Shown: piece after piece, positions 53,030 through 60,680 of the stretch
How positions within the stretch are numbered: the first letter of the stretch is position 1
How the letters are laid out: every line of letters starts with the position of its first letter
DNA from: M3007 sp964621185
GTDB lineage: Bacteria > Bacteroidota > Bacteroidia > Chitinophagales > Saprospiraceae
Length of the DNA stretch: 64,000 bases
Assembly: GCA_964621185.1 (NCBI GenBank)
Contig: CAZULM010000003.1
Location: 62,001 to 126,000, forward strand
Direction: 5' to 3'
Position numbers and translations under genes: made by a program
The notes under the pieces: model-generated
The model's input: the letters and a program-made list of their open reading frames with translations, nothing else
Database searches by the model: none
What the model was told of the DNA's origin: nothing

Positions 53030-53037
53030 CAAAAATA
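53030..53037 (-). promoter_or_regulatory. -7 box (TATTTTTG) upstream of the heptamer array
   Basis: TAnnTTTG match oriented toward the metalloprotease gene; if used, the heptamer array would lie in the leader of the mRNA. Confidence 0.3.
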
Positions 53038-53231
53038 AGAGAAAGTTTTAAATGTCCAAATTTTTTGAATAAAAATTTGGAATTAAATTTAATAAAAAAC
53101 CGATTGATTTGCAAAAGCCAAACAATACAAAACTTGGTCGAAAAGCAAAATGGTACACAAAAGCTGAAAACACCAGATTTTATGAAAATACAATAGTCAA
53201 GATTAAATCTCTTGAAACAGTCACATGGCTA

Positions 53232-54425
53232 TTATTTTTGGGGGGTTCCCCAAACCAGCTTAGGCAAATGTTTTTCCAAAAAAGAAGCCAAACTGACAAC
53301 TTCCAGGTTTTCCTTCAAAGGGTAGTCATCGGTATAAGGCACCACGACAAAATTGTTTTCGGTACCCAAATCCTCTACCGCAAGGTGAAACCCTTTGCCC
53401 ACATCCGGTGCGGAAGAAAACTTGATTTCAATGGCGGCTACTGCATCCGCCCCTCGCGCAAGCACCAAGTCGCACTCCGAGCCGTTGTGCGTCCGGTAAT
53501 AAAAACAGGACAGATTGTCTTGGGCAATTTGCCTGATTTGCTCAATCACGAAACCCTCCCAGGAATAGCCCACAATGGGGTGGGCCAATAAATCCTCATA
53601 AAAATCGAGCCGTAACAGGGTATGCAAAATGCCGCTGTCACGCACATAGACTTTGGGTGATTTTACCATGCGCTTTCCCAGTTTGCTGTGCCATGCCGGC
53701 AAAACGGTGAGCAAAAAAGCGTTTTCTAAAAAATCCAGTTGCTTTTTTACGGTCACCCCAGATATGCCAAGCGAGGATGCAAAGCGCTCGCCATTCCAAA
53801 TTGAACCGTTGACGGAAGCAGCCATTTGCCAAAACCTGCGAATGATGGCCGGTTCGGTGGCCAAGCCAAGCAAGCGCAGGTCGCGCTCCAGATAAGTGCG
53901 AATGAAATTTTGTCGCCAAACCAAACTCTCCTCATCGCTTTCTGCCAACAATGAATCGGGGAAACCGCCCCGTAGCCATAAGGTATCCTGTTTGTGTGTC
54001 GCTTCTATCTCAAGCAGGTTGAAAGGGAAAAGTTCAAAATAAGCAATCCGCCCGGCAAGCGTTTCTGAGCTCTGTTGCAGCAAGCTTGGGGAGGCTGAAC
54101 CAAGGAGCAAAAAACGCCCTGGTTCCCGGCGTTCGTCGATCATTCCCCGTAGAAGCTCAAATAAACCCGGAATGCGCTGTATTTCATCCAGAATCACGCA
54201 ATGATCCTCATACCTTTTCAAAAAAAGATAAGCGTCTTTCAATTTTCTCCGGTCACGTTCCGCCTCCAAATCAAGGTATATGCTAGGCTTGCCTATTTTG
54301 GAGGAAAGGTTCTTTGCCAAAGTGGTTTTTCCAACTTGCCGCGGGCCAACGATGGCCACGGCAGGGAACCAACCCAGCAGCTTTTGGAGGGTATCTGATG
54401 CACGTCGCGGCAATACTTTTTCCAT
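53232..54425 (-). CDS. AAA ATPase with DUF4143 domain
   Basis: The 397-residue protein has an N-terminal AAA domain (Walker A VGPRQVGKTTLAK, 26-38; Walker B CVILDEIQRIPG; sensor LLLGSASPSLL) and a C-terminal DUF4143 domain (GGFPDSLLA, FIRTYLERDLRLLG, VYVRDSGILHTLL, then ECDLVLARGADAVAAIEIKF, a degenerate nuclease-like core). This architecture is widespread and patchy in bacteria and archaea; the role is unknown. Start at 54425; an in-frame ATG at 54443 also exists. Three ATTTCATGG boxes flank its promoter region (54437-54499). It stands alone. Confidence 0.88.
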   Translation of the reverse strand: MEKVLPRRASDTLQKLLGWFPAVAIVGPRQVGKTTLAKNLSSKIGKPSIYLDLEAERDRRKLKDAYLFLKRYEDHCVILDEIQRIPGLFELLRGMIDERREPGRFLLLGSASPSLLQQSSETLAGRIAYFELFPFNLLEIEATHKQDTLWLRGGFPDSLLAESDEESLVWRQNFIRTYLERDLRLLGLATEPAIIRRFWQMAASVNGSIWNGERFASSLGISGVTVKKQLDFLENAFLLTVLPAWHSKLGKRMVKSPKVYVRDSGILHTLLRLDFYEDLLAHPIVGYSWEGFVIEQIRQIAQDNLSCFYYRTHNGSECDLVLARGADAVAAIEIKFSSAPDVGKGFHLAVEDLGTENNFVVVPYTDDYPLKENLEVVSLASFLEKHLPKLVWGTPQK

Positions 54426-54436
54426 GAATGTTATAT

Positions 54437-54499
54437 ATTTCATGGCAAATTTACAGATTTTACCATGAAATTCTAAATTTAAATTTTAATATTTCATGG
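54437..54499. promoter_or_regulatory. Three ATTTCATGG boxes around the AAA-ATPase promoter
   Basis: ATTTCATGG occurs at 54437-54445, inverted at 54463-54471 and again direct at 54491-54499. The first two form a partly palindromic site around a possible -7 box TAAATTTG (54446-54453, minus strand). An operator is possible. Confidence 0.4.
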
Positions 54500-54594
54500 T
54501 AATCTTCGCGCTATTGGCTATTGGCTTTGGCTCAGTAAATCAAAATATTAGGTAGCTATACAGCCGCACACCTGACTTCGGTTTCCCAGGTTCT

Positions 54595-54712
54595 TTGCTT
54601 GTCCTTCTGTAAGAATCTGTCCACGTAAAAAGGGGAAAGGATACCGAAATCTTGCCGCTTCTGTACATTCAACGCACTTTACGTGGACAGATTCTTACAG
54701 AAGGACAAGCAA
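54595..54712. repeat. 35-bp perfect inverted repeat
   Basis: The arm 54595-54629 (TTGCTTGTCCTTCTGTAAGA onward) is the exact reverse complement of 54678-54712, with a 48-base spacer. It lies in the 363-base space between purF and the AAA ATPase gene; the rest of that space holds the ATTTCATGG boxes and a short TTCGCGCTATTGGCTATTGG repeat fragment (54506-54525), with no gene. Confidence 0.9.
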
Positions 54713-54788
54713 GGGGGGCATGTTTCGCGGCGAGGGTAGGCGGCTGGAAAGTTACAAAAACGGTAGCATCGCGTATTGACCAGCGTCC

Positions 54789-56681
54789 CTAATACGCCCG
54801 CTCGTCTTTGTTCTCCACAAACTTCATGAAAGCCCGGTTCGCCACCCGGTTCCCCCCCGGCGTCGGGTATCGCCCGGAAAAATACCAGTCGCCCTTGTTC
54901 TCCGGACAAGCGGTGTGCAGTCCTTCAATAGTCTGGTACATGACGTCCAATTGCGGTTTCAGGCCCTTGGGTTTCACGATTTCGGCGATTTTCCGGCTGA
55001 TTTGGCAGTATTCAAACTGATCATACAGGTGAATCACCTCGTTTTGAACGGCTTCCACGGGCAGCATTTCTGATTGTTTGCAGCGCAGGTAGGTGTCGTC
55101 CAGCATTTTTTCTTTGCCGTTTTCGCGGAGCAGTTCCACCAATGCCTGAAAAGCCACGAAGTCTTTCATCTTGCTCATGTCGATGCCGTAGCAGTCGGGG
55201 AAACGTATCTGCGGCGCCGTGCTGAGGATGATGATGCGCTTGGGCCGCAGCCGGGCGGTGATGCTCACGATGCTGTCGCGCAGGGTGGTGCCGCGCACGA
55301 TGGAGTCGTCGAGCAGCACGAGGGTGTCTTTGTCGTCGTTGCAGATGCCGTAGGTGACGTCATAGACGTGGTTCACCATGTTGTGGCGCAGCTTTGAATT
55401 GGCGATGAAGGTGCGCTGCTTGTCGTCTTTGTGCACCAATTTTTCGTTGCGGGTGTGTTGGGCCAGCACTTCTGCCACTTTTTCCTCGCTCATTTTTTTG
55501 CCCATGCCCATGATCTGTTCGAGTTTCCACTTGTCCAGCTCTTTGTCTAGGCCCTCCATCAGGCCGTAAAAGGCGGCTTCGGCGGTGTTGGGGATAAAGG
55601 AAAAAACGGTGTTTTTGAAGTCGAAATCGACGGCCTCAAGCACGGGGCGGGCGAGTTGCTCGCCTAATTTTTTGCGTTCCTGGTAAATCTCGCGGTCGTT
55701 GCCCCGGCTGAAATAGATGCGCTCGAAAGAGCAGGCGCGTTTTTCACTGGGCTCAGAGAACGGCAGCTCCGCCACCTTGCCGCTGTATTTCATGATGAGG
55801 GCGTGGCCGGGCTTCAATTCCTGCACGTTTTTATAGCGCACATTGAACACCGACTGTATGGCCGGCCGCTCGGATGCCGCCACCACGATCTCGTCGTCTT
55901 GATACCAGTATGCCGGGCGAATGCCGCCGGGGTCGCGAATCAAAAAGGCGTCGCCGTGGCCGATGAGGCCGCCGAGCACATAGCCGCCGTCAAATTTTTT
56001 GCAGGCGCGGCGCAGGAGGCGCTGTATGTCGAGGCTTTCAAATATCAGTTGGTTCACCTCCTGGTTGCTGTATCCGTCGGGCTTGTACCAGGTGTGCAGG
56101 CGCTGCACCTCATCGTCGAGGAAATGGCCAATCTTTTCCAGCACCGTAACGGTATCGCTTTTTTCCTTGGGGTATTGGCCCAGGTCCACAAGCTCCTGGA
56201 ACAGTTCGTCCACGTTGGTCATGTTGAAGTTGCCGGCGAGCAGGAGGTTGCGGGTGAGCCAGTTGTTCTGCCGGTGGAAGGGGTGCACCATTTCGATGCT
56301 GTTGTCGCCATGGGTGCCGTAGCGCAGGTGGCCCATGAGCAGTTCGCCCATGTAGGGCATGTTCGCTTTCAGCCAGGCGGGGTCGTTCTGTTGTTCCGGG
56401 GTGGTGGCATTGAGGCGGGCCCATACCATTTCAAAGAGGTCGGTGAGGTAGTTGGGGGCGTTGCTGCGCTTCCGGCTGATGTAGCGGGTGCCGGGTTGGG
56501 TGTTCAGCTTTATGGTGGCGATGCCCGCGCCGTCTTGCCCCCGGTTGCGCATTTTCTGCATCAGGTGTTGCAGTTTTTGCACCCCGTAAAAGGGCGTCCC
56601 GTATTTTTTATGGTAAAAGTCGAGCGGCTTGAGCAGTCGGAGCACTGCAATGCCACATTCGTGATGTATCTGATCGCTCAT
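54789..56681 (-). CDS. purF: Amidophosphoribosyltransferase-like class II glutamine amidotransferase
   Basis: PurF makes phosphoribosylamine from PRPP and glutamine, the first step of purine synthesis. The 630-residue protein has an N-terminal glutamine amidotransferase domain with Cys9 in HHECGIAVLR (removal of a short leader would free the Cys), NRGQDGAGIATI, GHLRYGTHG and FDGGYVLGGLIGHGDAFLIR, and a C-terminal phosphoribosyltransferase domain with LVLLDDSIVRGTTLRDSIV. It is longer than typical PurF (about 470-510), with insertions in the N-terminal half. It is divergent from purC, which supports the purine role. The ATG at 56681 gives MSDQIHHEC; the frame runs further upstream without homology. 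Confidence 0.85.
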   Translation of the reverse strand: MSDQIHHECGIAVLRLLKPLDFYHKKYGTPFYGVQKLQHLMQKMRNRGQDGAGIATIKLNTQPGTRYISRKRSNAPNYLTDLFEMVWARLNATTPEQQNDPAWLKANMPYMGELLMGHLRYGTHGDNSIEMVHPFHRQNNWLTRNLLLAGNFNMTNVDELFQELVDLGQYPKEKSDTVTVLEKIGHFLDDEVQRLHTWYKPDGYSNQEVNQLIFESLDIQRLLRRACKKFDGGYVLGGLIGHGDAFLIRDPGGIRPAYWYQDDEIVVAASERPAIQSVFNVRYKNVQELKPGHALIMKYSGKVAELPFSEPSEKRACSFERIYFSRGNDREIYQERKKLGEQLARPVLEAVDFDFKNTVFSFIPNTAEAAFYGLMEGLDKELDKWKLEQIMGMGKKMSEEKVAEVLAQHTRNEKLVHKDDKQRTFIANSKLRHNMVNHVYDVTYGICNDDKDTLVLLDDSIVRGTTLRDSIVSITARLRPKRIIILSTAPQIRFPDCYGIDMSKMKDFVAFQALVELLRENGKEKMLDDTYLRCKQSEMLPVEAVQNEVIHLYDQFEYCQISRKIAEIVKPKGLKPQLDVMYQTIEGLHTACPENKGDWYFSGRYPTPGGNRVANRAFMKFVENKDERAY

Positions 56682-56707
56682 CAGTATGTTTGTTCGAAAA
56701 GGAATCG

Positions 56708-56715
56708 CAAAGGTA
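56708..56715 (-). promoter_or_regulatory. -7 box (TACCTTTG) for purF
   Basis: TAnnTTTG match 27 nt before the ATG at 56681. Confidence 0.5.
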
Positions 56716-56821
56716 CAAGGCTTGAGGGAAAGGCGGGCAGGGATTGGGGAAAGAACTGTGTAACAATGGGAGGACAAAAGTGTTTGGCGGGGGGCACACC
56801 ACATAATTACTTTACCACTTA

Positions 56822-56910
56822 TTTTTTCACCACATAGAACACATTAGAACACATAGGGGGGTAGTGCAAAAAAAGTCTATGTGCCCTATGTGTGCTATGT
56901 GGTAAAAAAA
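56822..56910. repeat. Imperfect palindrome of CACATAG units between purF and purC
   Basis: The arm 56822-56856 (TTTTTTCACCACATAGAACA onward) and the arm 56877-56910 are imperfect reverse complements built from ACCACATAG, ACACATTAG and ACACATAG units. It belongs to the family of 24516-24578 and 31439-31490. Confidence 0.85.
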
Positions 56911-56924
56911 CTAACCTTTGCACC

Positions 56925-57863
56925 ATGAATGCCCTACGCGAAACAAATTTCCAATTCCCCGGCCAAACGGCCTTCTATCGCGGAAAGGTCCGCGACGTCT
57001 ATACCATCGGCGACAAGCTGCTCATGGTGGCCAGCGACCGCATCTCCGCCTTCGACCATATTTTACCGGCGCCGATACCCTACAAAGGCGCCGTGCTGAA
57101 CCAGATCGCCGCCTATTTCCTCAACGCCACCCGCGACATCTGCCCCAACTGGCTCATCTCCAATCCCGACCCAAACGTTGCCTACGGCCACCGCTGCGCG
57201 CCCGTGCGAGTGGAAATGGTGATCCGGGGCTATCTGGCGGGCCATGCCGCGCGCACCTACGCCAGCGGGGAGCGCGTGCTCTGCGGCGCGACCATGCCGG
57301 AAGGGATGCGGGAAAACGACCCTTTCCCGGAACCCATCATCACGCCCACCACCAAGGCCGACGAAGGCCACGATGCCGATATTTCCAGGGAGGAAATACT
57401 GGCACAGGGAATCGTGGGCCAGGGCGACTACGAACAGATGGAAGCCTACACCCGGGCATTGTTCCAGCGCGGCACCGAAATGGCCGCCAAACAAGGGCTG
57501 ATCCTGGTGGACACCAAGTACGAGTTCGGGAAACTGAACGGCGAAATCGTGCTGATGGACGAGATACACACCCCCGACAGCTCCCGCTACTTCTACGCCG
57601 ACGGCTATGCCGAGCGGCAGGCAAAAGGCGAGAAGCAAAAACAGCTCAGCAAGGAATTTGTGCGGGAATGGCTGATGGCCAACGGGTTCCAGGGAAAAGA
57701 AGGACAAAAAATGCCGGTGATGCCGGAGGCTTTTATCCGGGAAATCACGGAACGGTATGTGGAGCTGTATGAGAAGGTGACGGGGAGGGGGTTTGTAAGG
57801 GATGAGGCGGTGGATATTCAAGGGCGAATTGAATCAAATGTTCGCAATGGGCTGTTTCTTTAG
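56925..57863 (+). CDS. purC: Phosphoribosylaminoimidazole-succinocarboxamide synthase
   Basis: PurC (SAICAR synthase) joins CAIR and aspartate with ATP in purine synthesis. The 312-residue length fits the longer type seen in Bacteroidota and yeast Ade1. Motifs: GKVRDVYTIGDKLLMVASDR at the N-terminus (ATP-binding hairpin), SAFDHILPAPIPYKG, RMVIRGY-like EMVIRGYLAGHA, LVDTKYEFGKLNGEIVLMDE and HTPDSSRYF. It is divergent from purF. Start at 56925 is preceded by TTTG (56917-56920), a partial -7 box; the upstream in-frame ATG at 56892 lies inside the palindrome. Confidence 0.95.
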   Translation: MNALRETNFQFPGQTAFYRGKVRDVYTIGDKLLMVASDRISAFDHILPAPIPYKGAVLNQIAAYFLNATRDICPNWLISNPDPNVAYGHRCAPVRVEMVIRGYLAGHAARTYASGERVLCGATMPEGMRENDPFPEPIITPTTKADEGHDADISREEILAQGIVGQGDYEQMEAYTRALFQRGTEMAAKQGLILVDTKYEFGKLNGEIVLMDEIHTPDSSRYFYADGYAERQAKGEKQKQLSKEFVREWLMANGFQGKEGQKMPVMPEAFIREITERYVELYEKVTGRGFVRDEAVDIQGRIESNVRNGLFL

Positions 57864-57868
57864 AAATT

Positions 57869-57976
57869 AGGTATTCCTCGCGCCGTTGGCTATTGGCTGT
57901 TAGTCATTGGCTTACTCACAGTGAATCATATGCTTACGATATTGGTCATGCACAAAACCTGGCGGCGCGAAGTATA
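57869..57976. repeat. Composite repeat: CGCCGTTGGC family plus 3' end of the copy C/D family
   Basis: It starts TTCCTCGCGCCGTTGGCTAT, shared with 50441-50464, and ends GGTCATGCACAAAACCTGGC GGCGCGAAGTATA, close to the end of copies C and D. The two ends also form a short inverted repeat (CGCGCCG and CGGCGCG). Non-coding, between convergent genes. Confidence 0.65.
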
Positions 57977-58008
57977 CATACTTGTTTAACCCAACTCCTG
58001 AATAATGA

Positions 58009-58923
58009 TTATTCGGACAAAATTTCGAGCAATTCATAGCCAGTTCTTTGATTGCCAGTTCTGAATTTGGTTTTGTGGATTTTCAAATGGATTTTGCACT
58101 TTACATTCAAAAAAGTATTGTTGTATTCCACAAGTTGTTCTTCATCTAAATCTTCACTGATAAATCCTGATATTTTATAGCCATTTTCGTCTTGCATTTC
58201 AAACTTGGCAGAATCTAATAACAGCCCTCTGAAAATCCCATCAATTATTTTTTCTTCTTCTTCATTAAGAACTGACGAAACTCTATTATAGGCATCAATT
58301 ACGTTTTCATTTGAAATTTCTATACCTAATTCTCCACTTTCCATTTTCAATATTGAATTTTCATTGTAGATTTCATGCAGAAATTTTTTAAGATTCGTTA
58401 GGCTTCTTTTTGGTGTTCCCTCTATTGCGGTTTCAAAAGTATCGTCATCTTTAGTTGAGTTTTCAATTAACCTCATAACGCTTTTCATAGCAATAGAAAC
58501 ATCTGGACCATCAAACAAATCAGATGATTCAAGTTGAGTTAATTCAATTCCAAATGAACCAATGGGGAGTGCCGTTAAAAAAAGATCATTATTTGCACCA
58601 TTTTTAGTTTTCCCCCGTTTCCCAACTTTTCCAAATCTTAATAAAGCAGTTTGGGTCTTAACCATTTCCTGAAACGGCGTTATAGTTTTTCCAACAAAAC
58701 TTGACTTAATGCCTCGTGAGCCAATTACAGCATCGCCACTAAATAATAATTGAACTTTCGGTTCAAAAGATTCTTTTGGCAAGGAATCAAGCTCATTTTT
58801 TAGATACTTTAGTCTTTCAGATAAACTAATTGACATCAGAGGATGGTCAATGACCATTCTCAAAAGATGCTCAGTATCAATAATCTGAGCCTTTAAATTT
58901 TGCATTTGACTATACAGGCCCAT
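58009..58923 (-). CDS. Unknown protein, second gene of an AT-rich two-gene cassette
   Basis: The 304-residue protein is read from the ATG at 58923, two bases after the stop of the nucleotidyltransferase-like gene at 58926, so the two are coupled. It starts with a helical region (LKAQIIDTEHLLRMVIDHPL), has a Gly/Lys-rich segment with FSGDAVIGSRGIKSSFVGKT, and a C-terminal half rich in Asp and Glu (DAYNRVSSVLNEEEEKIIDG, GFISEDLDEEQLVEYNN). No domain is recognised. Base composition is far more AT-rich than purC or the genes beyond 59840. It probably works with its neighbour as one module; the role, defence or otherwise, is not known. Confidence 0.7.
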   Translation of the reverse strand: MGLYSQMQNLKAQIIDTEHLLRMVIDHPLMSISLSERLKYLKNELDSLPKESFEPKVQLLFSGDAVIGSRGIKSSFVGKTITPFQEMVKTQTALLRFGKVGKRGKTKNGANNDLFLTALPIGSFGIELTQLESSDLFDGPDVSIAMKSVMRLIENSTKDDDTFETAIEGTPKRSLTNLKKFLHEIYNENSILKMESGELGIEISNENVIDAYNRVSSVLNEEEEKIIDGIFRGLLLDSAKFEMQDENGYKISGFISEDLDEEQLVEYNNTFLNVKCKIHLKIHKTKFRTGNQRTGYELLEILSE

Positions 58924-58925
58924 AG

Positions 58926-59477
58926 TTAAATTGAATTTAGATAATCTAAAGCATGGTTGTCATCAATTTCAGTATTTAACGAAAGCTTGACCATACCTTT
59001 CCAAACTTTGTTTCTATTATGCGTAAATAATTGAAGCCAATATCTTATGTGTTCAACGGTTACTTCGGGAGTATACGCGTAATCAACTGGATAGTGGTCG
59101 AGTAAATATTTACTTTTTGACAAATTAGGATTAACAAATTCAGGAAAATTGATAATCAAATCAGATTGCTGTTTGTTTGAAAGCCCGCTAAAAAAAGTAA
59201 CTACATCTAAATCATTTGGATGTCTGGTTTCGGCTACTTCTATATTTTCCATAAAACTACCATCCAACCATTGAAAGCCATTGACAATTCCCAATGAAGT
59301 CATTCGCTGTCTAAACAATACAAAGTTTTTCAATATCTCAATTCTTTGAGGTGAGGTTGAAAATTGATGGCACAATTCTAAAATGGTGCAAGGGTATGGC
59401 GACAAGTGACTTCTATCTGTTGGATTGCCTAAATGTGGAGGCAAAACGTTATTATGGTCAAAATTTGGAATTGGCAT
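58926..59477 (-). CDS. Nucleotidyltransferase-like protein (DUF6932-like), first gene of the cassette
   Basis: The 183-residue protein contains a nucleotidyltransferase-type active site: FQWLDGSFMEN (Gly73, Ser74) followed by RHPNDLDVVTFF (Asp89, Asp91), matching the GS...DxD pattern of the Pol-beta-like fold. The rest (LIINFPEFVNPNLSKSKYLL, DHYPVDYAYTPE) resembles DUF6932-type proteins, which is a tentative assignment. Such proteins may transfer a nucleotide to a protein or RNA. It leads the AT-rich cassette with the gene at 58009. No -7 box of the consensus form was found within 60 bases. Confidence 0.7.
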   Translation of the reverse strand: MPIPNFDHNNVLPPHLGNPTDRSHLSPYPCTILELCHQFSTSPQRIEILKNFVLFRQRMTSLGIVNGFQWLDGSFMENIEVAETRHPNDLDVVTFFSGLSNKQQSDLIINFPEFVNPNLSKSKYLLDHYPVDYAYTPEVTVEHIRYWLQLFTHNRNKVWKGMVKLSLNTEIDDNHALDYLNSI

Positions 59478-59557
59478 AATGTAACGTTTGTGAATTTTGG
59501 GTTGTGTTAAACAAGTCTGTAGTTCTATAGTTGCCTAACATTATACTTCTTTATGGT

Positions 59558-59809
59558 TTACCACCCTTCAATTTCAGCCAAAATCTCCTCCGACGTCTTT
59601 ACATTGCCCCCTTTTGCCTCCGAATATGCTTCTCGGACCTTTGCAATAAACGCTTCTTTCGTCAGCGGCTCACCATTGGTTGTTTTGCCCACAATGGCAT
59701 CGTCTTCCTGAATTAAGAACTGGAGCATAACATATACCGCTGCGACAAGACGGTCATCGACAACGTCAATCATTTCGTGCAACTCTTTGCGCATGAGTAA
59801 AGCAGACAT
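59558..59809 (-). CDS. Antitoxin-like small protein without an adjacent toxin
   Basis: The 83-residue protein has the common Bacteroidota pattern of an N-terminal helical dimerisation region (LHEMIDVVDDRLVAAVYVML) and a C-terminal tail with LTKEAFIAKVREAYSEAKGG and SEEILAEIEGW, as in addiction-module antitoxins and small CopG/RelB-like regulators. The neighbours are the YwqG-like gene and the cassette gene, neither a recognisable toxin. It may be an orphan antitoxin. A -7 box lies at 59825-59832. Confidence 0.65.
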   Translation of the reverse strand: MSALLMRKELHEMIDVVDDRLVAAVYVMLQFLIQEDDAIVGKTTNGEPLTKEAFIAKVREAYSEAKGGNVKTSEEILAEIEGW

Positions 59810-59824
59810 AATTCTATTTTTTTA

Positions 59825-59832
59825 CAAAGATA
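59825..59832 (-). promoter_or_regulatory. -7 box (TATCTTTG) for the antitoxin-like gene
   Basis: TAnnTTTG match 16 nt before the ATG at 59809. Confidence 0.45.
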
Positions 59833-59839
59833 AGCACCT

Positions 59840-60628
59840 TCACAAACAATCCCAATCATACAACACCCTCGAAAAATCCTTGGCCTTCAAATCCTTTTCC
59901 CGGATAAAGAAGTGCCCGACCCCCATATCGCCCCACATGAGGTCCATGTTTTCGTCGGAATCGAGCTGCAAAAGCAGTAGCATGGGGTCTTCGGGCCGGC
60001 GCGGGTCGTCCTGGGTGAAATAGGCGTACCCGCCCATGTTGTGCCCTTCCGGCCGAAGGGCTTTCCCAAACTCGTCCATCACGTCCCATTCCTTCTCTCC
60101 GAACTGCCGGAAGAAATCGCCGCCAAAATGCTGGTAAAAAGCATAGTCGGTAACGGGCGCCACCCCTTCCGCCAGCTCAAAAGTCAGCGGGTATTCTTCA
60201 TCGGGGTGATGCGGCAAGTTTTCGTAATCGCGGAGCATAGGCTTGGCTGCCTGTAAAGCCGATTCGTCCTCGACAACTTCGGCGTGAAATAGCACCCTAA
60301 ACGTGTCGGGGTTCTCGCCGTCGTCGAAATCCATGCCGTAGAGGTCGTCGTCGTTGATGAAGAACTGCAGGATGCCGCTTGTGGGAAAAGGGGAAAGTGG
60401 CGGCACTTCGCCAAAATTGACCTGCGCCAGGAAAAACAGTTCCCTGCCATCGGGCGCGCAGGGCCAAACGGCGTTTTTGGGTAGGTAAGGCTGCCCGCCC
60501 ACCTTGCTCTCCCAGGGTTTTGTGGCGCGACTCGCCTGCGATTTAACCCGGATAAACTGCTTTTTTGTCTGGAGCAGCTTTTCGCGGAAAGGCTCCATGG
60601 CGGCGGGAAGAAGCAACGTTTTGTTCAT
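59840..60628 (-). CDS. YwqG family protein (DUF1963)
   Basis: The 262-residue protein has the DUF1963 pattern: SKVGGQPYLPKNAVWPCAPD, LFFLAQVNFGEVPPL, GILQFFINDDDLYGMDF, then MGGYAYFTQDDPR and LLQLDSDENMDLMWGDMG. A predicted cytoplasmic protein with no known enzymatic function, often found as stand-alone gene or near immunity-type genes. Here it stands alone, followed by the antitoxin-like gene. Confidence 0.88.
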   Translation of the reverse strand: MNKTLLLPAAMEPFREKLLQTKKQFIRVKSQASRATKPWESKVGGQPYLPKNAVWPCAPDGRELFFLAQVNFGEVPPLSPFPTSGILQFFINDDDLYGMDFDDGENPDTFRVLFHAEVVEDESALQAAKPMLRDYENLPHHPDEEYPLTFELAEGVAPVTDYAFYQHFGGDFFRQFGEKEWDVMDEFGKALRPEGHNMGGYAYFTQDDPRRPEDPMLLLLQLDSDENMDLMWGDMGVGHFFIREKDLKAKDFSRVLYDWDCL

Positions 60629-60680
60629 ATTTATTTGATGTTCTAGGAGCGCTGAACCATGTTTTGTTTCTGCGAGCCGC

